Shown here: piece by piece, positions 50,801 through 59,442 of the stretch
How the letters are laid out: every line of letters begins with the position of its first letter
Numbering within the stretch: the stretch's first letter is position 1
NCBI RefSeq assembly: GCF_009873615.1
Contig: NZ_SSMG01000471.1
Span: 1-59,442 of the forward strand
DNA from: Photobacterium lucens
GTDB lineage: Bacteria; Pseudomonadota; Gammaproteobacteria; Enterobacterales; Vibrionaceae
Length of the DNA stretch: 59,442 nt
Reading direction: 5' to 3'
Notes under the pieces: model-generated
What the model was told of the DNA's origin: nothing
The model's database searches: none
What the model saw: only the letters and a program-made list of their open reading frames with translations
Made by a program: the position numbers and the translations under genes

Positions 50801-51295
50801 ATGAAAGATTTATTGCCTGATCTCTGCGATCACTATGAACAAGCGATCCATTTTCTTCCTTTAACGTGCAATGATTATGGCGGTAAGCCGATTTTTTATG
50901 GTCAATGCGTGACACTACGATGCTTTGAAGATAATAGTTTAGTCCGTGATATTTTGTCTCAGGATGGTACTGGTAAAGTGTTATTGATTGATGGTCATGG
51001 TAGTTGTCGTCGTGCGCTACTTGGTGATCAATTGGCACTGTTGGCGATTAAAAATCATTGGCAGGGAATTATTGTAAATGGTGCTGTACGTGATGTCGGT
51101 ACATTAGCGACGCTGGATTTAGGTGTTAAAGCGATAGGAGCTTGCCCAATAAAAACCATTAAGCGTCAAATGGGAGAGCTAAATGTTACATTGAATATCA
51201 ATGAAGATTTAGTGTATCCAGGGGATTACATTTATGCTGATTTAAATGGCATTATTCTGTCTAAAACAGCATTAGATTTATCAGTTCTGAACTAA
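50801..51295 (+). CDS. RraA-family protein, possible aldolase/oxaloacetate decarboxylase
   Basis: This 164-residue protein aligns along its whole length with E. coli RraA, the inhibitor of RNase E, but with many substitutions. Unlike E. coli RraA, which has VRQ, it keeps the metal- and substrate-binding motif of HMG/CHA aldolases: Asp76, twenty residues, then Arg97-Asp98 (GAVRD). It may thus be an active aldolase or decarboxylase, an RNase E modulator, or both. A strong AAGGAGG site lies five bases before the ATG. A frame open 27 codons further upstream is not supported. It is flanked by arcA and a convergent small gene, so context gives no pathway. Confidence 0.8.
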   Translation: MKDLLPDLCDHYEQAIHFLPLTCNDYGGKPIFYGQCVTLRCFEDNSLVRDILSQDGTGKVLLIDGHGSCRRALLGDQLALLAIKNHWQGIIVNGAVRDVGTLATLDLGVKAIGACPIKTIKRQMGELNVTLNINEDLVYPGDYIYADLNGIILSKTALDLSVLN

Positions 51296-51300
51296 CATAA

Positions 51301-51774
51301 CTAAAAGTTGAATCCCAACCCTAATTCAATTACTTGTTCAAGCTCTTCATAATCGACACTAGCACGTAGATTTAATTTATCTGATACTTTGTATTGGCTA
51401 CTAACCTCAATGCCGACTTTGGTTTTTTCAGCCATTGTTGCTGTATTAATTTCACTTTGCAGGCTTACTTTAGGTGTTAGGTTGTATTTTACGCCAGAGG
51501 CTATACCACGAGACCCATGTTGTTGCTCTGTGGTTGAGGTCAGTTGGGTACTCAAATAAACCTGCGTATTTTTCGATATTGGATATGAATAGCCGCTGTC
51601 GATCTGCCAAACATCAAAGGCTTGTTGATGACGTGATTGTGAAGATAGAAACCAGCCTGACGATAGCTTTTTACCACCGTCATAAGTTAAGCCTAAGTCT
51701 TCAAATTCTGTTGCCATTACCGGCTGAAAAAGAGAGCCCAAACAAAAAATAATCCCTAAAAATAATCTTGCCAT
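51301..51774 (-). CDS. Small outer-membrane beta-barrel-like protein, unknown function
   Basis: This 157-residue protein has a signal peptide (about 1-21, cleaved after QPVMA). An amphipathic alternating pattern follows with about eight predicted strands, and it ends in GLGFNF with a terminal phenylalanine, the usual signal for outer-membrane assembly. No family is recognised. It converges with the rraA-like gene with only five bases between the stop codons and no visible terminator. Confidence 0.7.
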   Translation of the reverse strand: MARLFLGIIFCLGSLFQPVMATEFEDLGLTYDGGKKLSSGWFLSSQSRHQQAFDVWQIDSGYSYPISKNTQVYLSTQLTSTTEQQHGSRGIASGVKYNLTPKVSLQSEINTATMAEKTKVGIEVSSQYKVSDKLNLRASVDYEELEQVIELGLGFNF

Positions 51775-51918
51775 ATCAGCTTATTCTCTAATTATTATTT
51801 TATGCTTCTAACTGTAGGGGATCGCCGTTGAAAATGGCATTGCAGATGTGAGAAATATGCAATGAGTTTTTCAATGTATGATCTACAACGCCTGTTTATG
51901 TAAATAGTACTTTCTTTA

Positions 51919-53670
51919 TTACAGAGAGGTGGCACTATCCTTATCGCTGATGTAATGGTGTATAAAGCGATACTCCTCAGGATACGGGATCACATCGGGG
52001 TAATTTTCATCGTTAATATTTTGCTGAAGTTGTTGCCAGTAGTTGGCATCAAAGAGATCGCTATGCAGTTCATCAAATAGCGTTCTGACTTTGGGATTAA
52101 TTAACAGGAAAGTGCGAAATTCTTCAGGAAAAACATCGTTAATTCCAACGCTATACCAAGGCTCAGCTGCCAGCTCATCCTCAGGATAACGTGGTGGCGG
52201 GATCTTTCGAAAATTCATTTCTGTCATATAGGTAATTTCATCGTAGTCGTAGAAAACCACCCGTTTATGGCGCGTTACCCCAAAGTTTTTAAATAGCATA
52301 TCTCCGGGGAAAATATTGGCTGCGGCAAGTTGCTTAATGGCTTTGCCATATTCATCGATAGCGTAGCGCAGTTCGTCATCACTCGCATTTTCGATATAGA
52401 GATTGAATGGCACCATGCGACGCTCCATATAGAGGTGCGCGATCATAATGGTGTCGTCGGTAATAGTGATTATCGAAGGAGCAATTGCTTGTAATTCTGC
52501 AATAAGCTCGTCACTAAAACGTTCTTTTGGGAAACAAAAGTTTCTGTATTCTTGGGTGTCAGCCATGCGGCCAACACGATCGTGCTCTTTTACCAGCTGA
52601 TATTTTTCTTTAACCGTATTGTGGTTAATGTCTTTTTGTGGCGCAAATTTGTCTTTAATGATTTTAAAAACAAAGTCGTAAGAAGGCAGGGTAAAGACCG
52701 ACATCACCATTCCTTTGATCCCCGGAGCAATAACGAACTTGTCATTAGTTGTTGCTAAATGAGCTAAAAATTCACGATATAGCTCTGTTTTTCCGTGTTT
52801 TTGACAGCCAATAGCGGTGTAAAGCTCTGCCAGTGTTTTATTGGGAATCAGTTGTGAGAGAAAGCGCACAAGTGCTGCTGGTGCTGGCGCATAAACCATG
52901 AAATAGGAACGGGCAAAGCCGAAGATGATACTGATATCGTTCACATCACAAATACAAGCATCGAGATAAATTTCATGGTTATGATCGTTAAAAATAGGAA
53001 TAACAAAAGGTGAAAAATCACCATTAGCAAAGGTCAGTTTACCAATTAAATATGCGGCTTTGTTACGGTAGAAAGGTTCACGAATGAGCTCTAATGTCGT
53101 GCCTTGATCGAATTTTGCGCCGAGATCTCGTTGCAAATAGTTAAGTAAGTGGTCGATATCTCGCGCTTTATTTTGCCATGGTAGGGTGAATGGAGTGTCA
53201 TCAAGCATACGTTCAAACATCGCACGTAGGGTTGTTTGAACTTGGTAATGTCGTGTTAATGAGGTTGGGTAAGGGGGAACGCGATCTTCTTGTGATGTAT
53301 GCACAAACAACTTGTCACGATTGATGTTGCGGTGTTTGAAAATACGACAATAAACGGAATTGAAAAAGCTTTCAGCAATATCGTAACGAGGATAATCCAA
53401 TAATAAATCTTGATAAGCGATTTTTACGGCCATTAAAAAATCATGGTTAGCATAACGTTCACCGAGCATGATTTGGATTTGATTGGTAACCAGCTCCACA
53501 TGGTGATCATAAAAGCTGATCCGTTTTTTTAATGCATGATGAACATTACCCCATTGTTGCTTTTCAAAGCGCTGTTGAGCTTCAGCTGTAACATCAAGAA
53601 AGCGACCATACATAGCATCAAAGCCTTGCAATATAGTGTGAGCTATTAAAGATTCCATCGCTGTACTCAT
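51919..53670 (-). CDS. aceK: Isocitrate dehydrogenase kinase/phosphatase
   Basis: This 583-residue bifunctional enzyme inactivates or reactivates isocitrate dehydrogenase, sending carbon into the glyoxylate shunt. Long segments match E. coli AceK, including the ATP-binding [25 protein letters not shown], split here as [11 protein letters not shown] and [11 protein letters not shown]. The catalytic region [20 protein letters not shown] is also matched. The start at MSTAMESL has GAGAGG seven bases upstream; a frame open 17 codons further is not supported. The usual partners aceB and aceA are not adjacent, so this copy is expressed from its own promoter. Confidence 0.95.
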   Translation of the reverse strand: MSTAMESLIAHTILQGFDAMYGRFLDVTAEAQQRFEKQQWGNVHHALKKRISFYDHHVELVTNQIQIMLGERYANHDFLMAVKIAYQDLLLDYPRYDIAESFFNSVYCRIFKHRNINRDKLFVHTSQEDRVPPYPTSLTRHYQVQTTLRAMFERMLDDTPFTLPWQNKARDIDHLLNYLQRDLGAKFDQGTTLELIREPFYRNKAAYLIGKLTFANGDFSPFVIPIFNDHNHEIYLDACICDVNDISIIFGFARSYFMVYAPAPAALVRFLSQLIPNKTLAELYTAIGCQKHGKTELYREFLAHLATTNDKFVIAPGIKGMVMSVFTLPSYDFVFKIIKDKFAPQKDINHNTVKEKYQLVKEHDRVGRMADTQEYRNFCFPKERFSDELIAELQAIAPSIITITDDTIMIAHLYMERRMVPFNLYIENASDDELRYAIDEYGKAIKQLAAANIFPGDMLFKNFGVTRHKRVVFYDYDEITYMTEMNFRKIPPPRYPEDELAAEPWYSVGINDVFPEEFRTFLLINPKVRTLFDELHSDLFDANYWQQLQQNINDENYPDVIPYPEEYRFIHHYISDKDSATSL

Positions 53671-53820
53671 GGCGTACCTCTCTTGGTGTATCGGTAATAT
53701 ATGAATTATGCAACATAGCACATTAGGCTACCAATATAGCAAGTGACAATTGTTAATGAGAACGGTTGATTAATGGTAAAACTTTGCTGTCTGTTGTGTT
53801 GTGTAATTGTGAAGATATTA

Positions 53821-53849
53821 TTGACTCTAACCCATGATTGCTGTAAACG
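53821..53849 (+). promoter_or_regulatory. Candidate thr operon promoter
   Basis: TTGACT (53821-53826), 17 bp and TAAACG (53844-53849). The -35 is good and the -10 is poor. The predicted start near 53856 lies 27 bases before the leader peptide ATG. Confidence 0.45.
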
Positions 53850-53882
53850 TAAACTATCAGCAAAAAGAGAATTCATAGCAAC

Positions 53883-53960
53883 ATGAAAAAAGTATTCAGC
53901 TTTAACGGCACTACACGCACGATTATTACCATTAACATTTTAGGTGTTAGTGCGGGCTGA
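53883..53960 (+). CDS. thrL: thr operon leader peptide
   Basis: The 25-codon peptide is MKKVFSFNGTTRTIITINILGVSAG in two parts: MKKVFSFNG then TTRTIITINILGVSAG. It contains four Thr and four Ile codons within ten residues, the regulatory codons for attenuation by threonyl- and isoleucyl-tRNA supply. Its last codons overlap the antiterminator strand of the downstream attenuator. The sequence differs from enteric ThrL (which is almost entirely Thr/Ile), but the design is the same. Confidence 0.85.
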   Translation: MKKVFSFNGTTRTIITINILGVSAG

Positions 53961-54016
53961 TACGCGCAAAGATTAACAATAAGCCCGCAACTCATAAGAG
54001 CTGCGGGTTTTTTTTT
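53951..54016 (+). promoter_or_regulatory. thr operon transcriptional attenuator
   Basis: TGCGGGCT (53951-53958), at the end of the leader gene, is exactly complementary to AGCCCGCA (53982-53989). The latter overlaps the 5' arm of the terminator stem CCCGCA...TGCGGG (53984-54007), followed by nine T. Ribosome stalling at Thr/Ile codons would leave the first segment free to form the antiterminator. A ribosome at the stop codon would cover it and allow termination. Confidence 0.85.
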
Positions 54017-54096
54017 AACGATTTTTAATTCACATAATTTGAGTATATCTAGGTTAAAGCACTAGATAGTTCAGGATAGAGACTCGGGAGTAGGGA

Positions 54097-56556
54097 ATGC
54101 GAGTATTTAAGTTTGGTGGTTCATCATTAGCCGATGCAGAGCGATTTTTAAGAGCTGCTGATATTATTGCGAATAATGCTCAGCAAGGTGACGTCTCTGT
54201 GGTGCTATCTGCACCGGGTAAAGTGACAAACAAGCTGGTTTCTGTGATTGATAACGCTGTTAAAACTGGCGATGCATCACTTCAACTTGCCGATCTTGAG
54301 CAAGTTTTTGTTGAGCTATTTAGTGGTTTGAAAACCCTAGAGCCAGGTTTTGATAAAGCAGCGTTAGATGCCAAGCTAGCAAGTTCATTAGGTCAATTAA
54401 AAGAGTATGTTCACGGCATTAAGTTATTAGGTCTCTGCCCTGATAATGTCTATGCGACGATTATCAGTAAGGGCGAGCGTATTTCAATTGCGGCAATGAA
54501 AGCGGTACTTGAAGCAAAAGGGCAACCTGCTAGCCTTATTGATCCTGTTCAATACTTATATGCGGAAGGGAGTTACCTTGAAGCGCATGTAGACATTGAG
54601 ATCTCAACGCAAAACTTCCGTCGTCAGCCATTACCTGAAGGTCATGTCTGCATCATGCCGGGCTTTACTGCTGGTAATAGTAAAGGCGAGTTAGTGACGC
54701 TTGGCCGTAATGGATCTGATTACTCAGCTGCTGTACTGGCTGCCTGTCTACGTGCAGATTGCTGTGAGATCTGGACTGATGTTGACGGTGTCTACAGCTG
54801 CGATCCTCGCCTAGTGCCTGATGCGCGTTTACTTAAATCATTAAGCTACCAAGAAGCGATGGAGCTTTCTTACTTTGGTGCTTCAGTACTTCACCCGAAA
54901 ACCATCGCACCTATTGCTCAATTCCAAATTCCATGTCTGATCAAAAATAGCTTTAGTCCACAAGCACCAGGTACATTAATTGGTCAAGATACCGGTGAAG
55001 ATCAGTTAGCGATTAAAGGGATCACGACCCTAAAAGATCTCACCATGGTTAACGTATCAGGTCCGGGTATGAAAGGTATGGTTGGTATGGCGGCACGCGT
55101 ATTTGGTGCGATGTCATCTGCTGGTGTATCGATTGTACTTATCACTCAATCTTCTTCTGAATACAGTATCAGTTTCTGTATTGAAACTTCGGATCGTGCT
55201 CAAGCTGAAAAGGCATTAAGTGAAAGCTTTGAGCTAGAGCTTAAAGAAGGGTTATTAGAGCCTGTTGAATTTTCGGATGATGTTTCTATCGTGACCTTAG
55301 TTGGTGACGGTATGCGTACTTCTCACGGTGTCGCTTCTCGCTTCTTTACCTCACTGGCTGAAGTGGATGTGAACATTGTTGCGATTGCACAGGGCTCTTC
55401 TGAGCGTGCCATTTCAGCGGTTATTCCACAAAACAAAGTATCTGAAGCGGTGAAAGCGTGTCATGAAAATCTATTTAACAGTCAGCACTTCCTTGATGTG
55501 TTCGTGATTGGTGTTGGTGGTGTCGGTGGTGAATTAGTTGATCAGATCCAACGTCAGCAAAGCAAACTCGCAGATGATGGCATTGTGATCCGTGTTTGCG
55601 GTATGGCAAACAGCAAAGGCTTACTACTCAATAGTGACGGTTTCAATTTAGATAACTGGCGCGATCAAATGGGTGCAGTGAGCGAGCCATTAAGCCTTGC
55701 TCGTATGATCCAACTTGTTCAACGTAATCACATTATTAACCCTGTGATCATCGACTGTACGTCAGACCAAACCATCGCAGAGCAATATGCTGATTTCTTA
55801 TCTGCAGGTTTCCACGTGATCACACCTAATAAAAAGGCAAATACGGCGAGCATGGCGTACTACCAACAATTGCGTCAAGCAGCACGTGTAAGCCGTCGTA
55901 AGTTTATGTACGACACCACAGTTGGCGCTGGTCTGCCAGTTATCGAAAACCTTCAAAATCTGATGGCTGCTGGTGATGAGCTGCAGCGTTTCTCTGGCAT
56001 TCTTTCTGGCTCTATGTCTTACATTTTCGGTAAGTTAGATGAAGGTATGAGCTTTAGCGAGGCGACAACGGTTGCACGTAATAACGGTTTTACAGAGCCA
56101 GATCCTCGTGATGATTTATCGGGTATGGATGTGGCGCGTAAGTTGTTGATCTTGGCTCGTGAATCAGGTTTAGCGTTAGAGCTTTCTGATGTGAATGTTG
56201 AACAAGCGCTGCCACCGGGTTTTGATGCATCAGGATCGGTTGATGAGTTTATGGCACGCTTACCACAAGCGGATGAATACTTTACTAAGCTTGCCCAAGA
56301 TGCAGCAAAAGAAGACAAAGTACTGCGTTATGTTGGTGAAATTGATAACGGTAAGTGCTCGGTGAAAATTGTTGCGGTTAACCCTGATGATCCAATGTTT
56401 AAGATCAAAGATGGTGAAAATGCCCTTGCTTTCTATAGCCGTTACTACCAGCCAATTCCATTAGTACTGCGTGGTTACGGTGCAGGTACTGAAGTGACTG
56501 CTGCGGGTGTGTTTGCCGATCTGATGCGTACATTAGGTTGGAAGCGAGGAGTATAA
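54097..56556 (+). CDS. thrA: Bifunctional aspartokinase I / homoserine dehydrogenase I
   Basis: This 819-residue fusion enzyme catalyses the first and third steps of threonine synthesis. The aspartokinase domain begins with KFGGSS (residues 5-10) and contains [10 protein letters not shown]. Two ACT regulatory domains (about 310-455) carry [17 protein letters not shown] and threonine-binding sequences such as [11 protein letters not shown]. The homoserine dehydrogenase domain starts at [12 protein letters not shown], followed by [20 protein letters not shown]. The length is that of E. coli ThrA. GGGAG upstream of the ATG. First gene of thrABC after the attenuator; threonine feedback is expected. 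Confidence 0.97.
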   Translation: MRVFKFGGSSLADAERFLRAADIIANNAQQGDVSVVLSAPGKVTNKLVSVIDNAVKTGDASLQLADLEQVFVELFSGLKTLEPGFDKAALDAKLASSLGQLKEYVHGIKLLGLCPDNVYATIISKGERISIAAMKAVLEAKGQPASLIDPVQYLYAEGSYLEAHVDIEISTQNFRRQPLPEGHVCIMPGFTAGNSKGELVTLGRNGSDYSAAVLAACLRADCCEIWTDVDGVYSCDPRLVPDARLLKSLSYQEAMELSYFGASVLHPKTIAPIAQFQIPCLIKNSFSPQAPGTLIGQDTGEDQLAIKGITTLKDLTMVNVSGPGMKGMVGMAARVFGAMSSAGVSIVLITQSSSEYSISFCIETSDRAQAEKALSESFELELKEGLLEPVEFSDDVSIVTLVGDGMRTSHGVASRFFTSLAEVDVNIVAIAQGSSERAISAVIPQNKVSEAVKACHENLFNSQHFLDVFVIGVGGVGGELVDQIQRQQSKLADDGIVIRVCGMANSKGLLLNSDGFNLDNWRDQMGAVSEPLSLARMIQLVQRNHIINPVIIDCTSDQTIAEQYADFLSAGFHVITPNKKANTASMAYYQQLRQAARVSRRKFMYDTTVGAGLPVIENLQNLMAAGDELQRFSGILSGSMSYIFGKLDEGMSFSEATTVARNNGFTEPDPRDDLSGMDVARKLLILARESGLALELSDVNVEQALPPGFDASGSVDEFMARLPQADEYFTKLAQDAAKEDKVLRYVGEIDNGKCSVKIVAVNPDDPMFKIKDGENALAFYSRYYQPIPLVLRGYGAGTEVTAAGVFADLMRTLGWKRGV

Positions 56557-56557
56557 G

Positions 56558-57514
56558 ATGAGTGTTGTTGTTTATGCTCCTGCATCGATTGGTAACGTCA
56601 GCGTAGGCTTTGATGTATTAGGTGCAGCGGTTTCTCCTATTGATGGCACCTTGTTAGGTGATCGGGTGAAAGTGGCTGAGGGTGATACGCCATTTAGCTT
56701 GCAGTGTGTTGGTGCATTTGTTGATAAATTGCCGCAACAAGCTGAAGAAAATATTGTTTATCGCTGCTGGCAGGTATTTGCCCGTGAGCTAGATAAAAAA
56801 GCAATCAAACTATTACCTGTGTCGGTTACTCTTGAGAAAAACATGCCTATTGGCTCGGGCTTAGGCTCGAGCGCATGTTCGATTGTGGCTGCCCTTGATG
56901 CACTTAATCGTTTTCATGATCAACCGCTCAATGAAACCGAATTATTAGCGCTAATGGGTGAAATGGAAGGCGAGATATCAGGTGGTCTTCACTATGATAA
57001 TGTTGCTCCATGCTACTTGGGTGGCTTGCAATTTATGGTTGAAGAGCTAGGTATTATCAGCCAAAAAGTACCTTGTTTTGATGATTGGTATTGGGTGATG
57101 GCGTATCCGGGGATCAAAGTACCGACCGCTGAAGCCCGTGCTATTTTACCAGCGCAATATCGTCGCCAAGATGTGATTGCTCATGGTCGTCACTTAGGGG
57201 GCTTTATTCACGCTTGTCACTCAAATCAACCGTTGTTAGCCGCTAAAATGATCAAAGATGTGGTGGCAGAACCTTATCGTGAAAAACTACTGCCAGGCTT
57301 TGCTAAAGCACGTCAATATGCATTAGATGCTGGAGCGATTGCGAGTGGGATTTCGGGCTCAGGCCCAACCATGTTTAGTATTTGTACCGATTTAGACGTA
57401 GCTAAACGACTTGCACGTTGGCTTGAAGAACATTATGTTCAAAATGATGAAGGATTTGTTCATGTCTGTCGTCTTGACAGCTTGGGCGCAAAAGTAACAG
57501 GAAGTGAGCTTTAA
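56558..57514 (+). CDS. thrB: Homoserine kinase
   Basis: This 318-residue GHMP-family kinase phosphorylates homoserine. The ATP loop [12 protein letters not shown] lies at 97-108, the N-terminal [15 protein letters not shown] and the C-terminal [12 protein letters not shown] are typical. It begins one base after the thrA stop with GAGGAG inside the end of thrA, so translation is coupled. thrC follows two bases after its stop. Confidence 0.97.
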   Translation: MSVVVYAPASIGNVSVGFDVLGAAVSPIDGTLLGDRVKVAEGDTPFSLQCVGAFVDKLPQQAEENIVYRCWQVFARELDKKAIKLLPVSVTLEKNMPIGSGLGSSACSIVAALDALNRFHDQPLNETELLALMGEMEGEISGGLHYDNVAPCYLGGLQFMVEELGIISQKVPCFDDWYWVMAYPGIKVPTAEARAILPAQYRRQDVIAHGRHLGGFIHACHSNQPLLAAKMIKDVVAEPYREKLLPGFAKARQYALDAGAIASGISGSGPTMFSICTDLDVAKRLARWLEEHYVQNDEGFVHVCRLDSLGAKVTGSEL

Positions 57515-57516
57515 CA

Positions 57517-58800
57517 ATGAAGTTATATAACTTAAAAGAACACGCAGAGCAGGTTTCATTTGGTCAGGCGGTACGTCAAGGTTTAGGTCGTAATCAAGGC
57601 CTATTCTTTCCATTAGAGTTGCCACAGTTAGGTGATATTGATGCGCTACTAGAGATGGATTTTATCTCACGCAGCAGCAAGATCTTATCGGCTTTCATTG
57701 GTGATGAACTCGGTGCTGAGACAGTTAGCCAAATGGTTGATACAGCATTCCAATTCCCTGCACCAATCAATAAAGTAAAAGATGGCGTGTATGCGTTAGA
57801 GTTGTTTCACGGCCCAACCTTAGCATTTAAAGACTTTGGTGGCCGTTTCATGGCGCAATCACTGGCTGCTGTAACAGATAGTGACGGAAAAATTACCATT
57901 CTGACTGCGACATCAGGTGATACTGGTGCTGCTGTTGCTCATGCTTTTTATGGCATGGATAACATCAAGGTGGTGATCCTGTATCCGAAAGGCAAAATCA
58001 GCCCGCTACAGGAAAAAATGTTTTGTACACTAGGCAAGAACATTACCACCGTTGCAGTTAACGGTACTTTTGATGATTGCCAAGCCTTGGTGAAGCAAGC
58101 CTTTGATGATGCAGAATTGCGCCAAGAAGTTGGTCTAAACTCTGCCAACTCGATCAACATTAGCCGTTTAATGGCGCAGATCTGTTACTACTTTGAAGCT
58201 GTAGCGCAACTGCCAAAAGCAGAGCGAAAAGAGGTTGTTATCTCAGTGCCAAGTGGTAACTTCGGTAACTTAACTGCTGGCTTATTGGCAAAATCGCTTG
58301 GTCTTCCAGTTAAACGCTTTATTGCGGCTACGAATGTTAATGATACGGTGCCACGTTACTTGCAAACAGGTGACTGGTCACCGAAAGTAACAGTACCGAC
58401 GATTTCAAATGCGATGGATGTGAGCCAACCAAACAACTGGCCACGTATCGAAGAGCTATGTCAGCTTAAAGGCTGGGGCTTGAGCGAGCTAGGATATGGT
58501 GCGGTAACAGATGAGCAAACAGCTGAGACCTTAAAGCAGATGGATGCAGAAGGGTATTTGTGTGAGCCTCATGGTGCGATTGCTTATCGTATTCTTAACG
58601 AGCAGTTGAATGAAGGCGAAACTGGCTTATTCTTATGTACTGCACACCCTGCGAAATTTAAAGAAGTGGTTGATGAGATCTTAGCAAAAGACATTCCACT
58701 ACCAGGGCCTTTGGCGAAGCACAATGCGATGGAGTTGTTATCACTAGAGCGTGATAATGATTTTGAAGCTGTGAAAGCCGTATTACGTTCAGTTCAATAG
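57517..58800 (+). CDS. thrC: Threonine synthase
   Basis: This 427-residue PLP enzyme converts phosphohomoserine to threonine. The PLP lysine is Lys105 in GPTLAFKDFGG, and the phosphate-binding loop SGNFGNLTAG is clear. Length matches E. coli ThrC (428). GGAAGTGAG lies before the ATG inside the end of thrB. Last gene of thrABC, followed by a strong terminator. Confidence 0.97.
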   Translation: MKLYNLKEHAEQVSFGQAVRQGLGRNQGLFFPLELPQLGDIDALLEMDFISRSSKILSAFIGDELGAETVSQMVDTAFQFPAPINKVKDGVYALELFHGPTLAFKDFGGRFMAQSLAAVTDSDGKITILTATSGDTGAAVAHAFYGMDNIKVVILYPKGKISPLQEKMFCTLGKNITTVAVNGTFDDCQALVKQAFDDAELRQEVGLNSANSINISRLMAQICYYFEAVAQLPKAERKEVVISVPSGNFGNLTAGLLAKSLGLPVKRFIAATNVNDTVPRYLQTGDWSPKVTVPTISNAMDVSQPNNWPRIEELCQLKGWGLSELGYGAVTDEQTAETLKQMDAEGYLCEPHGAIAYRILNEQLNEGETGLFLCTAHPAKFKEVVDEILAKDIPLPGPLAKHNAMELLSLERDNDFEAVKAVLRSVQ

Positions 58801-58827
58801 GGATTTATTGAGCGAGAATTGAAAATC

Positions 58828-58852
58828 AAAAAGGAGCTGCGGCTCCTTTTTT
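58828..58852 (+). terminator. thrABC terminator
   Basis: AAAAAGGAGC pairs with GCTCCTTTTT around TGCG, followed by T residues, 27 bp after the thrC stop. Confidence 0.9.
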
Positions 58853-58888
58853 AGTATTCTACTCATGCAGAGCATAAAGACAGATAAC

Positions 58889-58915
58889 AAAAAACGGCAC
58901 TCTGTGCCGTTTTTT
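58889..58915. terminator. Bidirectional terminator at the end of grcA
   Basis: A 12-bp stem (AAAAAACGGCAC and its complement) with a TCT loop gives T-runs on both strands. It ends grcA on the minus strand and backs up the thrC terminator on the plus strand. Confidence 0.9.
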
Positions 58916-58952
58916 TATTGCTACGTACCTTAAATTAAGGTCGCTAACAGAA

Positions 58953-59330
58953 TTATAGGCTGTTAGTGAAAGTACGTGCGATAACGTCTTGTTGTTGCTC
59001 ACGAGTTAGTGAGTTGAAACGTACTGCGTAACCAGAAACACGGATTGTTAGCTGTGGGTATTTTTCTGGGTGCTTAGCTGCGTCTTCTAGCGTTTCACGC
59101 TTAAGAACGTTTACGTTTAGGTGCTGACCGCCTTCGATCTTAGCTGGTGCTTCGATAGCTAGCTCACGGTACTCGATATCGCCTAGGTCTGATTGAGCTA
59201 CAACTTGGTCAGCTTCAAAACCAGATGCTGCACAAACACAACGTGCTTCGTTTGATTCGCTGTCTAGGATCCAGATAGAGTTTAGTAGTTCGTCGTTTGC
59301 TGCTTTAGTAATTTGAATACCAGTAATCAT
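58953..59330 (-). CDS. grcA: Autonomous glycyl radical cofactor
   Basis: This 125-residue protein repairs pyruvate formate-lyase cleaved by oxygen at its glycyl radical site. The C-terminal [13 protein letters not shown] holds the radical glycine, and [18 protein letters not shown] is the usual N-terminus. It is almost identical in layout to E. coli YfiD (127 residues). Codon use is highly biased, in keeping with strong anaerobic or acid induction. A perfect FNR site with a well-placed TATAAT lies upstream. Confidence 0.97.
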   Translation of the reverse strand: MITGIQITKAANDELLNSIWILDSESNEARCVCAASGFEADQVVAQSDLGDIEYRELAIEAPAKIEGGQHLNVNVLKRETLEDAAKHPEKYPQLTIRVSGYAVRFNSLTREQQQDVIARTFTNSL

Positions 59331-59383
59331 AACTTTTCTCCAAGAGTTTTGGCGTAAATTTATCCATTTTTGTTGAGCTATTT

Positions 59384-59427
59384 ATTATATAGTTCAACTC
59401 GGTCTCCTGTGTATTGATTGAGATCAA
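59384..59427 (-). promoter_or_regulatory. FNR-dependent promoter of grcA
   Basis: TTGATTGAGATCAA (59414-59427) is a perfect FNR palindrome. A TATAAT -10 hexamer lies on the minus strand at 59389-59384. The FNR centre is about 42-44 bp before the expected start, the class II activation position. E. coli grcA (yfiD) is a well-known FNR target. No second upstream FNR site is seen before the window ends. Confidence 0.8.
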
Positions 59428-59442
59428 ATTACAACAAAAAAC

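Overview
The window reads as chromosomal DNA of a marine gammaproteobacterium of the Vibrionaceae, most likely a Photobacterium. The grounds are a complete chitin-oligosaccharide (chb) operon beside chiS, two tandem glutamate synthase operons, Vibrionaceae-type protein sequences throughout, a moderate-to-low G+C content, and a GH9 exo-glucosaminidase whose key residues fall at the positions I remember for the Photobacterium profundum enzyme. No rRNA, tRNA, CRISPR array or prophage was seen. The only mobile DNA is the right end of an IS3-type element at the left edge.

Region 1 (1-20 kb) is chitin catabolism. A ten-gene minus-strand operon runs from about 15353 down to 926: periplasmic chitooligosaccharide-binding protein, two permeases, two ATPases, GH9 exo-glucosaminidase, glucosamine kinase GspK, GH20 hexosaminidase, GH94 chitobiose phosphorylase and a phosphohexomutase. 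It ends at a strong terminator. Imported (GlcNAc)2 is phosphorolysed, GlcNAc-1-P is isomerised to GlcNAc-6-P, and deacetylated sugars pass through GH9 and GspK. Upstream lies chiS, which encodes the membrane-bound regulator controlled by the binding protein. The 778-bp region between them carries a strong CRP-type site and a 15-bp element repeated at exactly 30-bp spacing. The same 15-mer occurs once more upstream of chiS.

Region 2 (20-33 kb) is housekeeping: rsmC, an AI-2E-family exporter, hemL, clcA, erpA, an M23 endopeptidase gene, tyrS, a DedA gene, then the yadS-like, btuF, cbiB and mtnN genes. Compared with E. coli hemL-clcA-erpA-yadS-btuF-mtnN, a three-gene block and cbiB are inserted. 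Two regulatory signals stand out: an IscR type-1-like site in the erpA promoter, and a near-perfect Fur box before a previously easily missed 35-codon gene for a Cys-rich membrane microprotein.

Region 3 (33-50 kb) is nitrogen assimilation and redox control: gltBD copy 1, gltBD copy 2, yhcC, arcB and, convergently, arcA. E. coli has arcB-yhcC-gltBD together but arcA elsewhere near thr; here the two neighbourhoods are joined. A perfect FNR palindrome lies upstream of arcA.

Region 4 (50-59 kb) holds an RraA-family gene that keeps an aldolase-type metal motif, a small outer-membrane-like protein, an aceK without aceBA, the thr operon with a Thr/Ile leader peptide and a classical attenuator, and grcA with a perfect FNR site.

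Most of the window is conserved core genome. I do not see a convincing new multi-gene system. The least explained items are the Fur-linked microprotein, the 15-bp repeat family around chiS/chb, the RraA-like protein and the structured arcA leader. Starts were reassigned inward for several genes where family alignment and ribosome binding sites favour it.
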